Below are positions 54,098 through 61,659 of a stretch of 64,000 nucleotides of DNA, piece by piece. The DNA is taken from NCBI GenBank assembly GCA_002162765.1, contig MAAR01000012.1, positions 62,001 through 126,000 of the forward strand. The letters are read 5' to 3'. Positions within the stretch are counted from its first letter, which is position 1. Every line of letters starts with the position of its first letter. The notes below the pieces were generated by a model. The model searched no databases. It was not told the origin of the DNA and saw nothing but the letters and a program-made list of their open reading frames with translations. The stretch comes from Flavobacteriales bacterium 34_180_T64 (GTDB taxonomy: Bacteria > Bacteroidota > Bacteroidia > Flavobacteriales > Flavobacteriaceae). The translations under genes were made by a program, and so were the position numbers.

Positions 54098-55642
54098 TTA
54101 TTTGATTTTGTTACCATTTTTGTCAAAAAAATGATATTCAAGATATGTGTAAGCATCTCTAGGTAATACTTTTACCCATTTTTTATGTTCTAAAAACCAT
54201 TTAGAACGTACTGATGGGAAGCCTTTTGTTAGAAAGGCTGCTATAAAAGGATGTGTGTTTAAGGTCACCTTTTTATAGTCTTTCTTGAAAATCCGCTCTA
54301 TGTCTTGAGTGATTTTCTGCACAATTTTAATTGGTGCTTCAATTTCACTTCCTTGGACTCCGTTAGGGTTTTCTTCTTTAGTTTCAATATTCCTTTCCGG
54401 GCGAACGCGTTGTCTAGTAATTTGTATCAGTCCAAACTTACTCGGAGGTAATATTTTATGTTTTGCTTTATCATCTTGCATTTCGTCGCGAAGATGATTA
54501 TACAGCCTTTTTCGATTCTCTGCATTTCCCATATCAATAAAATCTACGACTATAATTCCTCCCATATCACGTAAACGTAATTGTCGAGCAATTTCTGAAG
54601 CAGAAATTAAATTTACTTCTAATGCAGTGTCCTCTTGGTTTTTTGCTTTGTTAGATCTATTTCCACTGTTTACATCAACAACATGAAGGGCCTCTGTGTG
54701 TTCAATCACTAAATACGCTCCTTTTGCCATTGATACTGTACGTCCAAACGATGTTTTTATTTGTCTTTCAATCCCGTACTTTTCAAAAATAGGTACAGTA
54801 TTGGTATACAATTTAACTATGGACTCTTTCTTAGGTGCAATCTCTTGCACATAATCTTTTATTTGAACAAATAAAGCTTCATCATCCACAATGATACTAG
54901 AAAATGAATCGTTAAATATGTCTCTTAATATAGAAGAGGCCTTATTCATTTCTCCAAGTACTTTACTTGGAAGATGTGCTTTATTAATTTTTTTACACAT
55001 TGCTGTCCAACGATTCAGCAAATTCTGTAAATCTCTATCAAGCTCGGCAACTTTCTTGCCTTCAGCTACTGTGCGAACAATAACACCAAATCCCTTAGGA
55101 GTAATGCTCTTTACCAATCGCTTTAATCGATCTTTTTCTTCTTTCGATTCAATCTTTTGTGAAATTGAAATTCGATTAGAAAATGGTACTAGAACAATAT
55201 ATCGTCCTGCAATAGACAACTCCGAACTAATTCGAGGTCCTTTTGTAGAAATTGGTTCTTTTACTATTTGCACTAAAGTTGATTGATTAGATTTTAAAGC
55301 ATTAGCAATGCTCCCATCTTTATCAATATCTTTTTCAAATTGGAAATTTTTAAATAAAAAATCTGTGTGTTTCCCTGTGCTTACACGCTTTACGAATTTT
55401 AAAAGAGAAGGTAATTGAGGTCCTAAATCATGATAATGCAAAAATGCATCTTTTTCATAACCAACATTAACAAATGCGGCATTTAGACCTGGAACAGCTT
55501 TTCTGATTTTGGCGATAAACACATCACCAACAGAAAAATTGTTATCATCTTCATCTTTGTGCAATTCAATAAGTCTTCCATCTTTTAATAAGGCAAAATC
55601 AACAACATCAGAACTCGATCGAATAATCAATTCTTTATCCAT
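54098..55642 (-). CDS. rng: ribonuclease E/G family endoribonuclease
   Basis: A 514-residue RNase G-type enzyme for rRNA maturation and mRNA decay. An S1 domain (about 37-130, GDVFIAKIRKAVPGLNAAFV) is followed by the RNase H-like and DNase I-like parts; the magnesium-binding aspartates are D323 (VVDVNSG) and D367 (VVDFIDM). The zinc-link CPxC that joins subunits in E. coli RNase E/G is absent: after ITRQRVRPE the chain reads NIETKEENPNG. RNase E's long C-terminal scaffold is also missing. HU and a small ribosomal-type gene lie upstream but separately transcribed. Confidence 0.94.
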   Translation of the reverse strand: MDKELIIRSSSDVVDFALLKDGRLIELHKDEDDNNFSVGDVFIAKIRKAVPGLNAAFVNVGYEKDAFLHYHDLGPQLPSLLKFVKRVSTGKHTDFLFKNFQFEKDIDKDGSIANALKSNQSTLVQIVKEPISTKGPRISSELSIAGRYIVLVPFSNRISISQKIESKEEKDRLKRLVKSITPKGFGVIVRTVAEGKKVAELDRDLQNLLNRWTAMCKKINKAHLPSKVLGEMNKASSILRDIFNDSFSSIIVDDEALFVQIKDYVQEIAPKKESIVKLYTNTVPIFEKYGIERQIKTSFGRTVSMAKGAYLVIEHTEALHVVDVNSGNRSNKAKNQEDTALEVNLISASEIARQLRLRDMGGIIVVDFIDMGNAENRKRLYNHLRDEMQDDKAKHKILPPSKFGLIQITRQRVRPERNIETKEENPNGVQGSEIEAPIKIVQKITQDIERIFKKDYKKVTLNTHPFIAAFLTKGFPSVRSKWFLEHKKWVKVLPRDAYTYLEYHFFDKNGNKIK

Positions 55643-55697
55643 ATTGTAAATTTATATCCATTCGCTATGCGCAAACAGATGGATTATACTTTATAAT

Positions 55698-55714
55698 TTG
55701 ACACAGGATGTCAA
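55698..55714. promoter_or_regulatory. dyad in the RNase G leader
   Basis: TTGACA (55698-55703) and TGTCAA (55709-55714) form a perfect 6-bp inverted repeat with a 5-base spacer, 56 bases before the rng start. It could be an operator or an mRNA hairpin used for autoregulation. A TACCTTCG box (55743-55736) upstream is a possible -7 element. Confidence 0.35.
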
Positions 55715-55790
55715 TCCCAGTAAACTCATGAATTACGAAGGTAATACGTAATATATCATGAATTAAATATCAAAGAACGTTACTTTAAAA

Positions 55791-55825
55791 AATTGAAAAA
55801 GTAGTTAAAAACTACTTTTTCAATT
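55791..55825. terminator. hairpin terminator after the 29-residue basic protein gene
   Basis: AATTGAAAAAGTAGTT (55791-55806) and AACTACTTTTTCAATT (55810-55825) are perfectly complementary with a three-base loop. It ends the HU operon on the minus strand; its right arm reaches the stop codon of the small gene. Confidence 0.8.
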
Positions 55826-55914
55826 TATTTCTTTTTGTGACGATTAGCGCGTCTTCTTTTCTTACGCTTGTGTGTCGCTACCTTGTGTCTTTTTCTTTTT
55901 TTACCACTTGGCAT
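55825..55914 (-). CDS. 29-residue basic protein, AURKAIP1/COX24 (mS38-like) family
   Basis: An ATG at 55914 opens a 29-codon frame (stop 55827-55825) encoding MPSGKKRKRHKVATHKRK and a similar tail, with about two thirds Lys, Arg and His. The GKKRKRHKxxTHKRKKRRR pattern matches the COX24/AURKAIP1 C-terminal motif (mitochondrial small-subunit protein mS38), and Bacteroidota genomes carry near-identical tiny genes. It therefore is probably a ribosomal protein. It lies 40 bases after the HU gene on the same strand and ends in a terminator. It is far below the usual gene-calling length. Confidence 0.85.
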   Translation of the reverse strand: MPSGKKRKRHKVATHKRKKRRRANRHKKK

Positions 55915-55954
55915 AATAAATGATGTTTTTTTAAATTAATATTATTTTAATGCG

Positions 55955-56245
55955 TTATGCAACTTCTACGTTAGTTTTCACTCCTTCAACAAATACTTTT
56001 GCAGGTTTAAATGCAGGAATATTATGTGCAGGTATTTTGATTGTAGTGTTCTTAGAAATATTTCTACCAGTTTTTTCAGCTCTAGTTTTGATAATAAAAC
56101 TTCCAAAACCTCTTAAATATACATTATCACCACCTTCTAAAGATGTTTTCACTTCTTCCATGAATGTTTCAACCGTGGCTTGAACATCTCCTTTTTCAAT
56201 TCCTAATTTATCAGAAATTTTAGCTACTATATCAGCTTTTGTCAT
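55955..56245 (-). CDS. HU/IHF-family DNA-binding protein
   Basis: A 96-residue nucleoid protein with the HU fold: MTKADIVAKISDKLG helices, a beta arm and RGFGSFIIKTRAEKTGRN followed by IPAHNIPAFKPAK, where the proline at the arm tip intercalates in DNA. It begins 133 bases from mutY in a divergent arrangement with a clear promoter. The tiny basic-protein gene follows 40 bases downstream. Confidence 0.96.
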   Translation of the reverse strand: MTKADIVAKISDKLGIEKGDVQATVETFMEEVKTSLEGGDNVYLRGFGSFIIKTRAEKTGRNISKNTTIKIPAHNIPAFKPAKVFVEGVKTNVEVA

Positions 56246-56285
56246 TGTTATTAATTTTAGGGTTATCTATTAATTATAAGGGATG

Positions 56286-56317
56286 CAAATATAAGGATTT
56301 TAATTTCAATATTTCAA
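56286..56317 (-). promoter_or_regulatory. promoter of the HU gene
   Basis: Minus-strand TTG (56317-56315), a 21-base spacer and TATATTTG (56293-56286) fit TTG-N17-23-TAnnTTTG. The leader would be about 35 bases. Confidence 0.65.
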
Positions 56318-56351
56318 GCGTAATTAATTAAAATTTAATGGTATAAAGAAT

Positions 56352-56359
56352 TATTTTTG
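56352..56359 (+). promoter_or_regulatory. -7 box (TATTTTTG) of the mutY-gld operon
   Basis: TATTTTTG lies 20 bases before the mutY ATG and fits TAnnTTTG. No TTG at the standard -33 distance. Confidence 0.45.
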
Positions 56360-56378
56360 TGCAGATTTAAAGATAAAG

Positions 56379-57425
56379 ATGAATTTTAGTAAAATTTTAA
56401 CATGCTGGTATTCAGCAAATAAGCGCGAACTACCATGGAGAAATACGAGAAATCCATATTACATATGGTTATCCGAAATTATTCTACAACAAACTCAAAT
56501 CAAACAAGGACTACCTTATTACGATGCTTTTGTCGTTAAATTCCCTACTGTTTTTGATCTAGCAAACGCAAATGAACAAGATGTTTTAAAACTTTGGCAA
56601 GGCTTGGGTTATTACTCTCGAGCACGCAATTTGCATTATACTGCAAAATATATTGCAATTGAATTAAATGGTGTTTTTCCAAATAATTACACCGATTTGT
56701 TAAAACTTAAAGGTGTTGGCGATTATACTGCTAGTGCCATTGCATCTATATGCTTTGATGAAGTATCAGCCGTTGTAGATGGTAATGTATATAGAATACT
56801 CTCAAGATATTTTGGAATTCACACGCCTATTAACTCAACTCAAGGCATAAAAGAATTTAAGGAACTGGCAAGTAAGTTAATTTGCACAGAGAATCCGGCT
56901 GAGCATAATCAAGCCATAATGGAGTTTGGAGCACGTCAATGCAAACCCCAAAATCCTGATTGCTCCATTTGTCCTTTAAATAATAGTTGTGCCGCTCTAC
57001 GAGATAACCTCATCTCAACTTTACCTGTCAAACTTAAAAAGACTAAAATTTCGAAAAAGCACATTAACTTTTTAGTTGTCCTTTGTGAGGATCATAAAGT
57101 TCTATTTGAAAAACGGACCAAAAAAGGGATTTGGCAAAATCTATATCAATTCCCATTAATAGAGACAGACACCGATTTAGAAGCGAAACATTTTGAAAGT
57201 AATCCTCATATAAAAGATTTTTTTAGAGAGACCCATTTTAATTTTAGCTTGTATAATGATAAACCATTGATACATAAATTATCTCATCAACATTTGTATA
57301 CTAAATTCTGGATAATAACCTCTGACTCTACATGGAACGAAAGCATCTCGATTTCTGATATTACTAACTTTCCAACACCAATATTAATAAGTAATTTTAT
57401 TGACACGTTTGATTTTCAATTATAA
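56379..57425 (+). CDS. mutY: A/G-specific adenine DNA glycosylase
   Basis: A 348-residue repair enzyme that removes adenine opposite 8-oxoguanine. Residues 1-215 hold the helix-hairpin-helix (LKGVGDYTASAI), the catalytic aspartate in VVDGNVYRIL and the iron-sulfur ligands spaced C-x6-C-x2-C-x5-C (CKPQNPDCSICPLNNSC). A C-terminal NUDIX-like domain (about 225-345) reads the 8-oxoG strand. It heads the run mutY-ssb-gldE-gldD, an order kept in gliding flavobacteria; ssb also has its own box. Confidence 0.96.
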   Translation: MNFSKILTCWYSANKRELPWRNTRNPYYIWLSEIILQQTQIKQGLPYYDAFVVKFPTVFDLANANEQDVLKLWQGLGYYSRARNLHYTAKYIAIELNGVFPNNYTDLLKLKGVGDYTASAIASICFDEVSAVVDGNVYRILSRYFGIHTPINSTQGIKEFKELASKLICTENPAEHNQAIMEFGARQCKPQNPDCSICPLNNSCAALRDNLISTLPVKLKKTKISKKHINFLVVLCEDHKVLFEKRTKKGIWQNLYQFPLIETDTDLEAKHFESNPHIKDFFRETHFNFSLYNDKPLIHKLSHQHLYTKFWIITSDSTWNESISISDITNFPTPILISNFIDTFDFQL

Positions 57426-57471
57426 TACTCACAAATTTTTATTACTTTTAAGAAAGTCAATGCAAAAAGAT

Positions 57472-57479
57472 TAATTTTG
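57472..57479 (+). promoter_or_regulatory. -7 box (TAATTTTG) for ssb
   Basis: TAATTTTG fits TAnnTTTG and lies 19 bases before the ssb ATG, in the 73-base mutY-ssb gap. It suggests that ssb-gldE-gldD can be transcribed without mutY. Confidence 0.4.
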
Positions 57480-57498
57480 CTAAAAATAGAATTATATT

Positions 57499-57939
57499 AT
57501 GTCAGGAACCTTAAATAAAGTGATGCTTATTGGGCATTTAGGAGATGAAGTTAAGATGCATTATTTTGAAGGCGGAAACTGTATTGGCCGCTTCCCTTTA
57601 GCAACAAATGAATCTTACACGAATAAGCAAACTAATGAACGCGTTACGACAACTGAATGGCATAACATTGTTGTTCGTAATAAAGCAGCAGAAATTTGTG
57701 AAAAATATCTAAATAAAGGAGATAAAATTTACGTAGAAGGTAGAATTAAGACTAGAAAATGGCAAGACGATAAAGGGATGGATAGATTCTCAACTGAAAT
57801 TCATTGTACAGACTTTACGTTCTTAACAACAAAAAATGAATCTCAAAATAACACACCTTCACAGGCTAATCCACAACAAGCAGCTAAAAGCAGTGTTGAT
57901 GATTCATCAAAAGAAGACACTGATGATCTTCCATTTTAA
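57499..57939 (+). CDS. ssb: single-stranded DNA-binding protein
   Basis: A 146-residue SSB. The OB fold covers residues 1-108 (MSGTLNKVMLIGHLGDEV, EWHNIVV, GRIKTRKW). A low-complexity linker and the acidic tip DDLPF follow; this tip recruits repair and replication partners. gldE begins 23 bases downstream. Confidence 0.96.
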   Translation: MSGTLNKVMLIGHLGDEVKMHYFEGGNCIGRFPLATNESYTNKQTNERVTTTEWHNIVVRNKAAEICEKYLNKGDKIYVEGRIKTRKWQDDKGMDRFSTEIHCTDFTFLTTKNESQNNTPSQANPQQAAKSSVDDSSKEDTDDLPF

Positions 57940-57962
57940 GCGTTTAATTTAAAAAGACTGTA

Positions 57963-59270
57963 TTGGATCCTGATCCCACGAGTTTAATTATATCGATATT
58001 ATCCAGTAATGTTTCATTAATTTCCGGGATCATTTTGCTTATTATCTTATTAATATGTTCCGCACTTATTTCTGGAGCCGAAGTAGCATTATTTTCATTG
58101 ACAAGATCAGATTTAGATAAAGGTAACATAGAAAAACCAAATGCTTTTAAGTTACTTTCTAATCTTTTAGAACGTCCAAAGAAACTTTTAGCCACCATAT
58201 TAGTGGCGAATAATTTTATCAATATAGGCATTGTAATTCTGTTTGCTTACTTGGGCGAATCCTTATTTAAGACTATTGAAACCTCCTGGCTGAGGTTTCT
58301 AATTGAAGTTGTGGTAGTTACTTTTCTAATATTACTAATTGGAGAAATTATTCCAAAAGTTTATGCAAGTCGAAATCGGGTTAAGTTTTCCGTTTTCATG
58401 TCCAAACCTTTACGCGTTTTAGACATCATGATTACACCTTTAAGTATACCGATGCAGAATTTGACATTAATGATTCATGATAAATTAGGAAAGCAAAAAT
58501 CTAATATTAGTGTAGATCAATTGTCCCAAGCTCTGGAATTAGCGAGTGAAAGTGATACCACTACAGAAGAACATAAAATTTTACAAGGCATTGTATCGTT
58601 TGGAAATACAGACACGAAACAAGTCATGCGCCCAAGAATTGATATTTTCGCTTTAAATATGAATCAAAAATATTCAGAGATTCTTCCTGAAATCATTAAG
58701 CATGGTTATTCTAGAATCCCAGTTTATGAAGATAGCGTTGATTCTGTGATTGGTATTTTATATGTCAAAGATTTATTACCATATATCGATAGAAATCAAT
58801 TTGATTGGATTACACTTTTAAGAGCACCTTTTTTTGTGCCAGAAAACAAAAAGCTCGATGATTTGATGGTAGAATTTCAAAATAAAAAAGTGCACCTAGC
58901 AGTTGTTGTTGATGAATATGGAGGAACTTCAGGATTAGTATCTTTAGAAGATGTTATTGAAGAAATTGTAGGAGAAATTAGTGATGAATTTGACGATGAC
59001 GATGTGATTTTCACTAAGATTGATGACAATAATTATACCTTTGAAGGCAAAACGACCTTAAAAGATTTTTATAAGATTATTGAGTTAGAAGATGATTCAG
59101 TTTTCGAAGATCATAAAGGGGAAGCTGAAACTATTGCAGGATTCGTTTTAGAGTTATCTGGAGTTTTTCCAAAACGAGGCAGTAAAATAAATTTTAAAAA
59201 ATACGTTTTCACAATAGAGGCTTTAGACAAAAAAAGAATTAAGCATATTAAGTTTACCATATTAAATTAA
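57963..59270 (+). CDS. gldE: gliding motility protein GldE (CNNM/CorC-type membrane protein)
   Basis: A 435-residue membrane protein. A DUF21/CNNM domain with four hydrophobic segments (about 8-185, containing CSALISGAEVALFSLT) is followed by paired CBS domains (about 205-335, MRPRIDIFAL and VVDEYGGTSGLVSLEDVIEEIVGEI) and a CorC/HlyC C-terminal domain. In Flavobacterium johnsoniae GldE assists GldD in gliding and type IX secretion. The start is TTG at 57963: the residues DPDPTSL just after it match the conserved GldE N-terminus and no ATG fits. The stop overlaps the gldD ATG by one base. Confidence 0.93.
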   Translation: MDPDPTSLIISILSSNVSLISGIILLIILLICSALISGAEVALFSLTRSDLDKGNIEKPNAFKLLSNLLERPKKLLATILVANNFINIGIVILFAYLGESLFKTIETSWLRFLIEVVVVTFLILLIGEIIPKVYASRNRVKFSVFMSKPLRVLDIMITPLSIPMQNLTLMIHDKLGKQKSNISVDQLSQALELASESDTTTEEHKILQGIVSFGNTDTKQVMRPRIDIFALNMNQKYSEILPEIIKHGYSRIPVYEDSVDSVIGILYVKDLLPYIDRNQFDWITLLRAPFFVPENKKLDDLMVEFQNKKVHLAVVVDEYGGTSGLVSLEDVIEEIVGEISDEFDDDDVIFTKIDDNNYTFEGKTTLKDFYKIIELEDDSVFEDHKGEAETIAGFVLELSGVFPKRGSKINFKKYVFTIEALDKKRIKHIKFTILN

Positions 59271-59845
59271 TGAAAAAACTACTTCTCTTACTCGTTTCTG
59301 GTCTTTGTTTCACTTGTGCGAACGATCCAATACCAAAACCTAAGGCGCATTTACGTTTGGAGTATCCAGTAGCAAACTATAAGACTATTGAAATCGATCT
59401 TCCGTTTAAATTCAATAAAAATAATCTTGCTGACAGAATCAAGAATGTCAAGGTTGATTTAAATTCTGAAACTTATGGCTTTAACATTAACTACCCAACC
59501 TTAAAAGGAACCTTGTATCTGACTTATAAAAGAGTGAATGAAACCAATTTATCTTCACTTCTTAGAGATGCTCAAAACATTACTCAAAAACATGTGACTA
59601 AAGCTGATGCGATTTCAGAGCAAGTTTTTATTGATAAAAAAAGACGTGTCTTTGGCAACTTTTACGAAGTAGGTGGCAATTCTGCTTCTCAGGCACAATT
59701 TTATGTTACCGATAGCATAAATCATTTTTTGAATGGATCACTCTATTTTTTCACTAAACCCAATTATGATTCTATATATCCTGCAGCTGAATATCTAAAA
59801 AATGATATTAAGCAAATAATGGAAAGCATAGAATGGAAAGAATAA
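59270..59845 (+). CDS. gldD: gliding motility lipoprotein GldD
   Basis: A 191-residue lipoprotein, with signal peptide and lipobox CFTCAND (C16). GldD is needed for gliding and for type IX secretion in Flavobacterium johnsoniae. Recognised by HLRLEYPVANYKTI, the INYPTLKGTLYLTYK centre and NPNYDSIYPA-like end. Its start overlaps the gldE stop (TAATG), so translation is coupled. A strong terminator follows. Confidence 0.94.
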   Translation: MKKLLLLLVSGLCFTCANDPIPKPKAHLRLEYPVANYKTIEIDLPFKFNKNNLADRIKNVKVDLNSETYGFNINYPTLKGTLYLTYKRVNETNLSSLLRDAQNITQKHVTKADAISEQVFIDKKRRVFGNFYEVGGNSASQAQFYVTDSINHFLNGSLYFFTKPNYDSIYPAAEYLKNDIKQIMESIEWKE

Positions 59846-59862
59846 CCACCTGTTAAAACGTG

Positions 59863-59894
59863 AAAAAGCCTATCAAAATTGATAGGCTTTTTTT
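59863..59894. terminator. bidirectional terminator after gldD
   Basis: AAAAAGCCTATCAA (59863-59876) and TTGATAGGCTTTTT (59879-59892) pair perfectly with a two-base centre; T-runs on both strands serve gldD and the convergent lipoprotein gene. Confidence 0.9.
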
Positions 59895-59916
59895 ATAGAT
59901 AATATATGATTAAAAT

Positions 59917-61653
59917 TTAATCATCTTCGGTTTGCAATCTCCATTCACCCGTATCTACATCTTTAATAAGTGCAAATTCTTCGGTTGAATCGCCTGGAGC
60001 CCATGTATCAAATGTAACAACATATTTTTGCTCTGCTGCAGCACCTGGATCCAAATTATTTAATACAATACCCAAAGCAACAACCATCATTTCGTCAGTC
60101 CAGTTTGAGCTTCCTCCATCTCTACTAAAGTTTCCATAGTTACCTAAGTTACCTGCAGCCGTCTCAAATCCTGGTTCTGTAAGTAAGGCTGCTGCCACTG
60201 AACTATAATCTGATCCAGCCAAAGTATATCTAATCGTATTGTCAGGAACCCAAGTACTACCATCATGACCAAATTGCAAGGTTGTTGCGATAGTTGATTC
60301 ATGACCTTCCCATGAACCATCAATTACAGTATAGCGGTCCCCTCTAATTTGAGCTCCACTAGAACTTGAGAAATAATCATAAACTACAATTAACTCGTCC
60401 TCTTCTAGACCATAAGCAAATGGCTCTGTTAACGATAAGAATGTCGACAAATAATCTCCTGGAGGCGTTGAGCTACCAAAATTATTATATTGACCAGGTT
60501 GACCTGAACCTTCACCCATTGAATCAAAATCAGCAGAGCTTACAAAATATACGCCATCAACGGCTTCCCATTCTCCGCCATCATAAGCATAATGTGTTCC
60601 TTTAGAATTTGTATCTCCTGTAACGCCTGTAGTTTTAATTGCTAAACTTTCAATTCTCCATCTTCCCGCATCTCCTTCATCAATACCTGGAGTAGCTGGA
60701 TCATCACCTATAGAAGTGTATTTAAAAGCAATATTAATAATTTCGCCATCATAAGCTGAAAAATCATAATCTTCTGATGTTTCCATATCACTCGTCGCTG
60801 GATTAGCTAGTGTAATTTCATCCCAAGTCGCTGTTAAAACATCTCCAGAATAATCAGTAGAAACCATTATTTTAAGTAAAGATGGATCATTTGCGAAATC
60901 AAGTTCTTGTGTGATTTGGAATTTAAGATCACTTTCCCCTGAAAAATCAAGTGAAGGAGATACTAACCACTCAACATTTGAGAATTGATCACCAAAATAA
61001 CCATTTCCTCGAACATTATCAATTTCAGAAGTCCAAACTTCATCATCACCAGATTCTTCAACAGAAGTCCATCCTTCGAAACTTCCAGCAAAGTTATAAT
61101 TCACTAAATCTGCTAAACCAACTATTGGGTCTTCAAAATACTGTTTGTATTTAGCCAATACGATATCACCATCGGTTGGATCAGCTATTGCCATATCTAA
61201 AACACCTGGTATATGATCATCTGATTCAACATTTGGGTAAAATCCGAATGCATCACTTCCTGTAGAGGCATAATCTGCATTAGACAATTGATAAACATCT
61301 GCACCTGAGTAATCGCTTACACCTTCTGCATTGCCGATGTATAAATCATATCCAACTAAAACCGATGAACCTTCACCCCAATGAGAGTACTTTTCTGCTA
61401 AAAATGCAGGCAGTAAATTATGTGGTGTATCTCCAGTAGGATCTTCAAAAATGCTAAAACTGTCAAAATCCAAACCTAAACCTCCATCTTCGACGTCCTC
61501 AGTATAATCATCACTTACTAGTGTATATTCAGTAGAGCCTACTACAGGGTTTTCAACTGCATCAACTACATTGTTGATGTCTTCTAAGGGATTACAACCA
61601 ACAAAGATTGTTCCCATAATCATTAATAAATAAATTATTCTTTTCATTTTCAT
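59917..61653 (-). CDS. repeat-built acidic lipoprotein, partner of a TonB receptor
   Basis: A 578-residue predicted lipoprotein (signal peptide ending IFVGC, C20). A choice-of-anchor J-type beta-sandwich occupies about 185-342 (NYNFAGSFEGWTSVEE to GRWRIESLAIKT). Around it a second motif recurs four times, Y-x-L/V-x3-D-Y/F: YTLVSDDY (43-50), YQLSNADY (121-128), YFVSSADF (369-376) and YTLAGSDY (476-483), each followed by a G/N/F-rich stretch; an 80-100-residue repeat unit is likely. The protein is very rich in Asp and Gly. It starts six bases after the TonB receptor stop, so the two form a unit. It probably sits on the receptor's outer face; the ligand is unknown. Confidence 0.8.
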   Translation of the reverse strand: MKMKRIIYLLMIMGTIFVGCNPLEDINNVVDAVENPVVGSTEYTLVSDDYTEDVEDGGLGLDFDSFSIFEDPTGDTPHNLLPAFLAEKYSHWGEGSSVLVGYDLYIGNAEGVSDYSGADVYQLSNADYASTGSDAFGFYPNVESDDHIPGVLDMAIADPTDGDIVLAKYKQYFEDPIVGLADLVNYNFAGSFEGWTSVEESGDDEVWTSEIDNVRGNGYFGDQFSNVEWLVSPSLDFSGESDLKFQITQELDFANDPSLLKIMVSTDYSGDVLTATWDEITLANPATSDMETSEDYDFSAYDGEIINIAFKYTSIGDDPATPGIDEGDAGRWRIESLAIKTTGVTGDTNSKGTHYAYDGGEWEAVDGVYFVSSADFDSMGEGSGQPGQYNNFGSSTPPGDYLSTFLSLTEPFAYGLEEDELIVVYDYFSSSSGAQIRGDRYTVIDGSWEGHESTIATTLQFGHDGSTWVPDNTIRYTLAGSDYSSVAAALLTEPGFETAAGNLGNYGNFSRDGGSSNWTDEMMVVALGIVLNNLDPGAAAEQKYVVTFDTWAPGDSTEEFALIKDVDTGEWRLQTEDD

Positions 61654-61659
61654 AATTTT

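Noticed and set aside
54891-55286. 131-residue plus-strand frame within the RNase G gene
   Set aside because: Antisense shadow of a conserved enzyme, without recognisable features.
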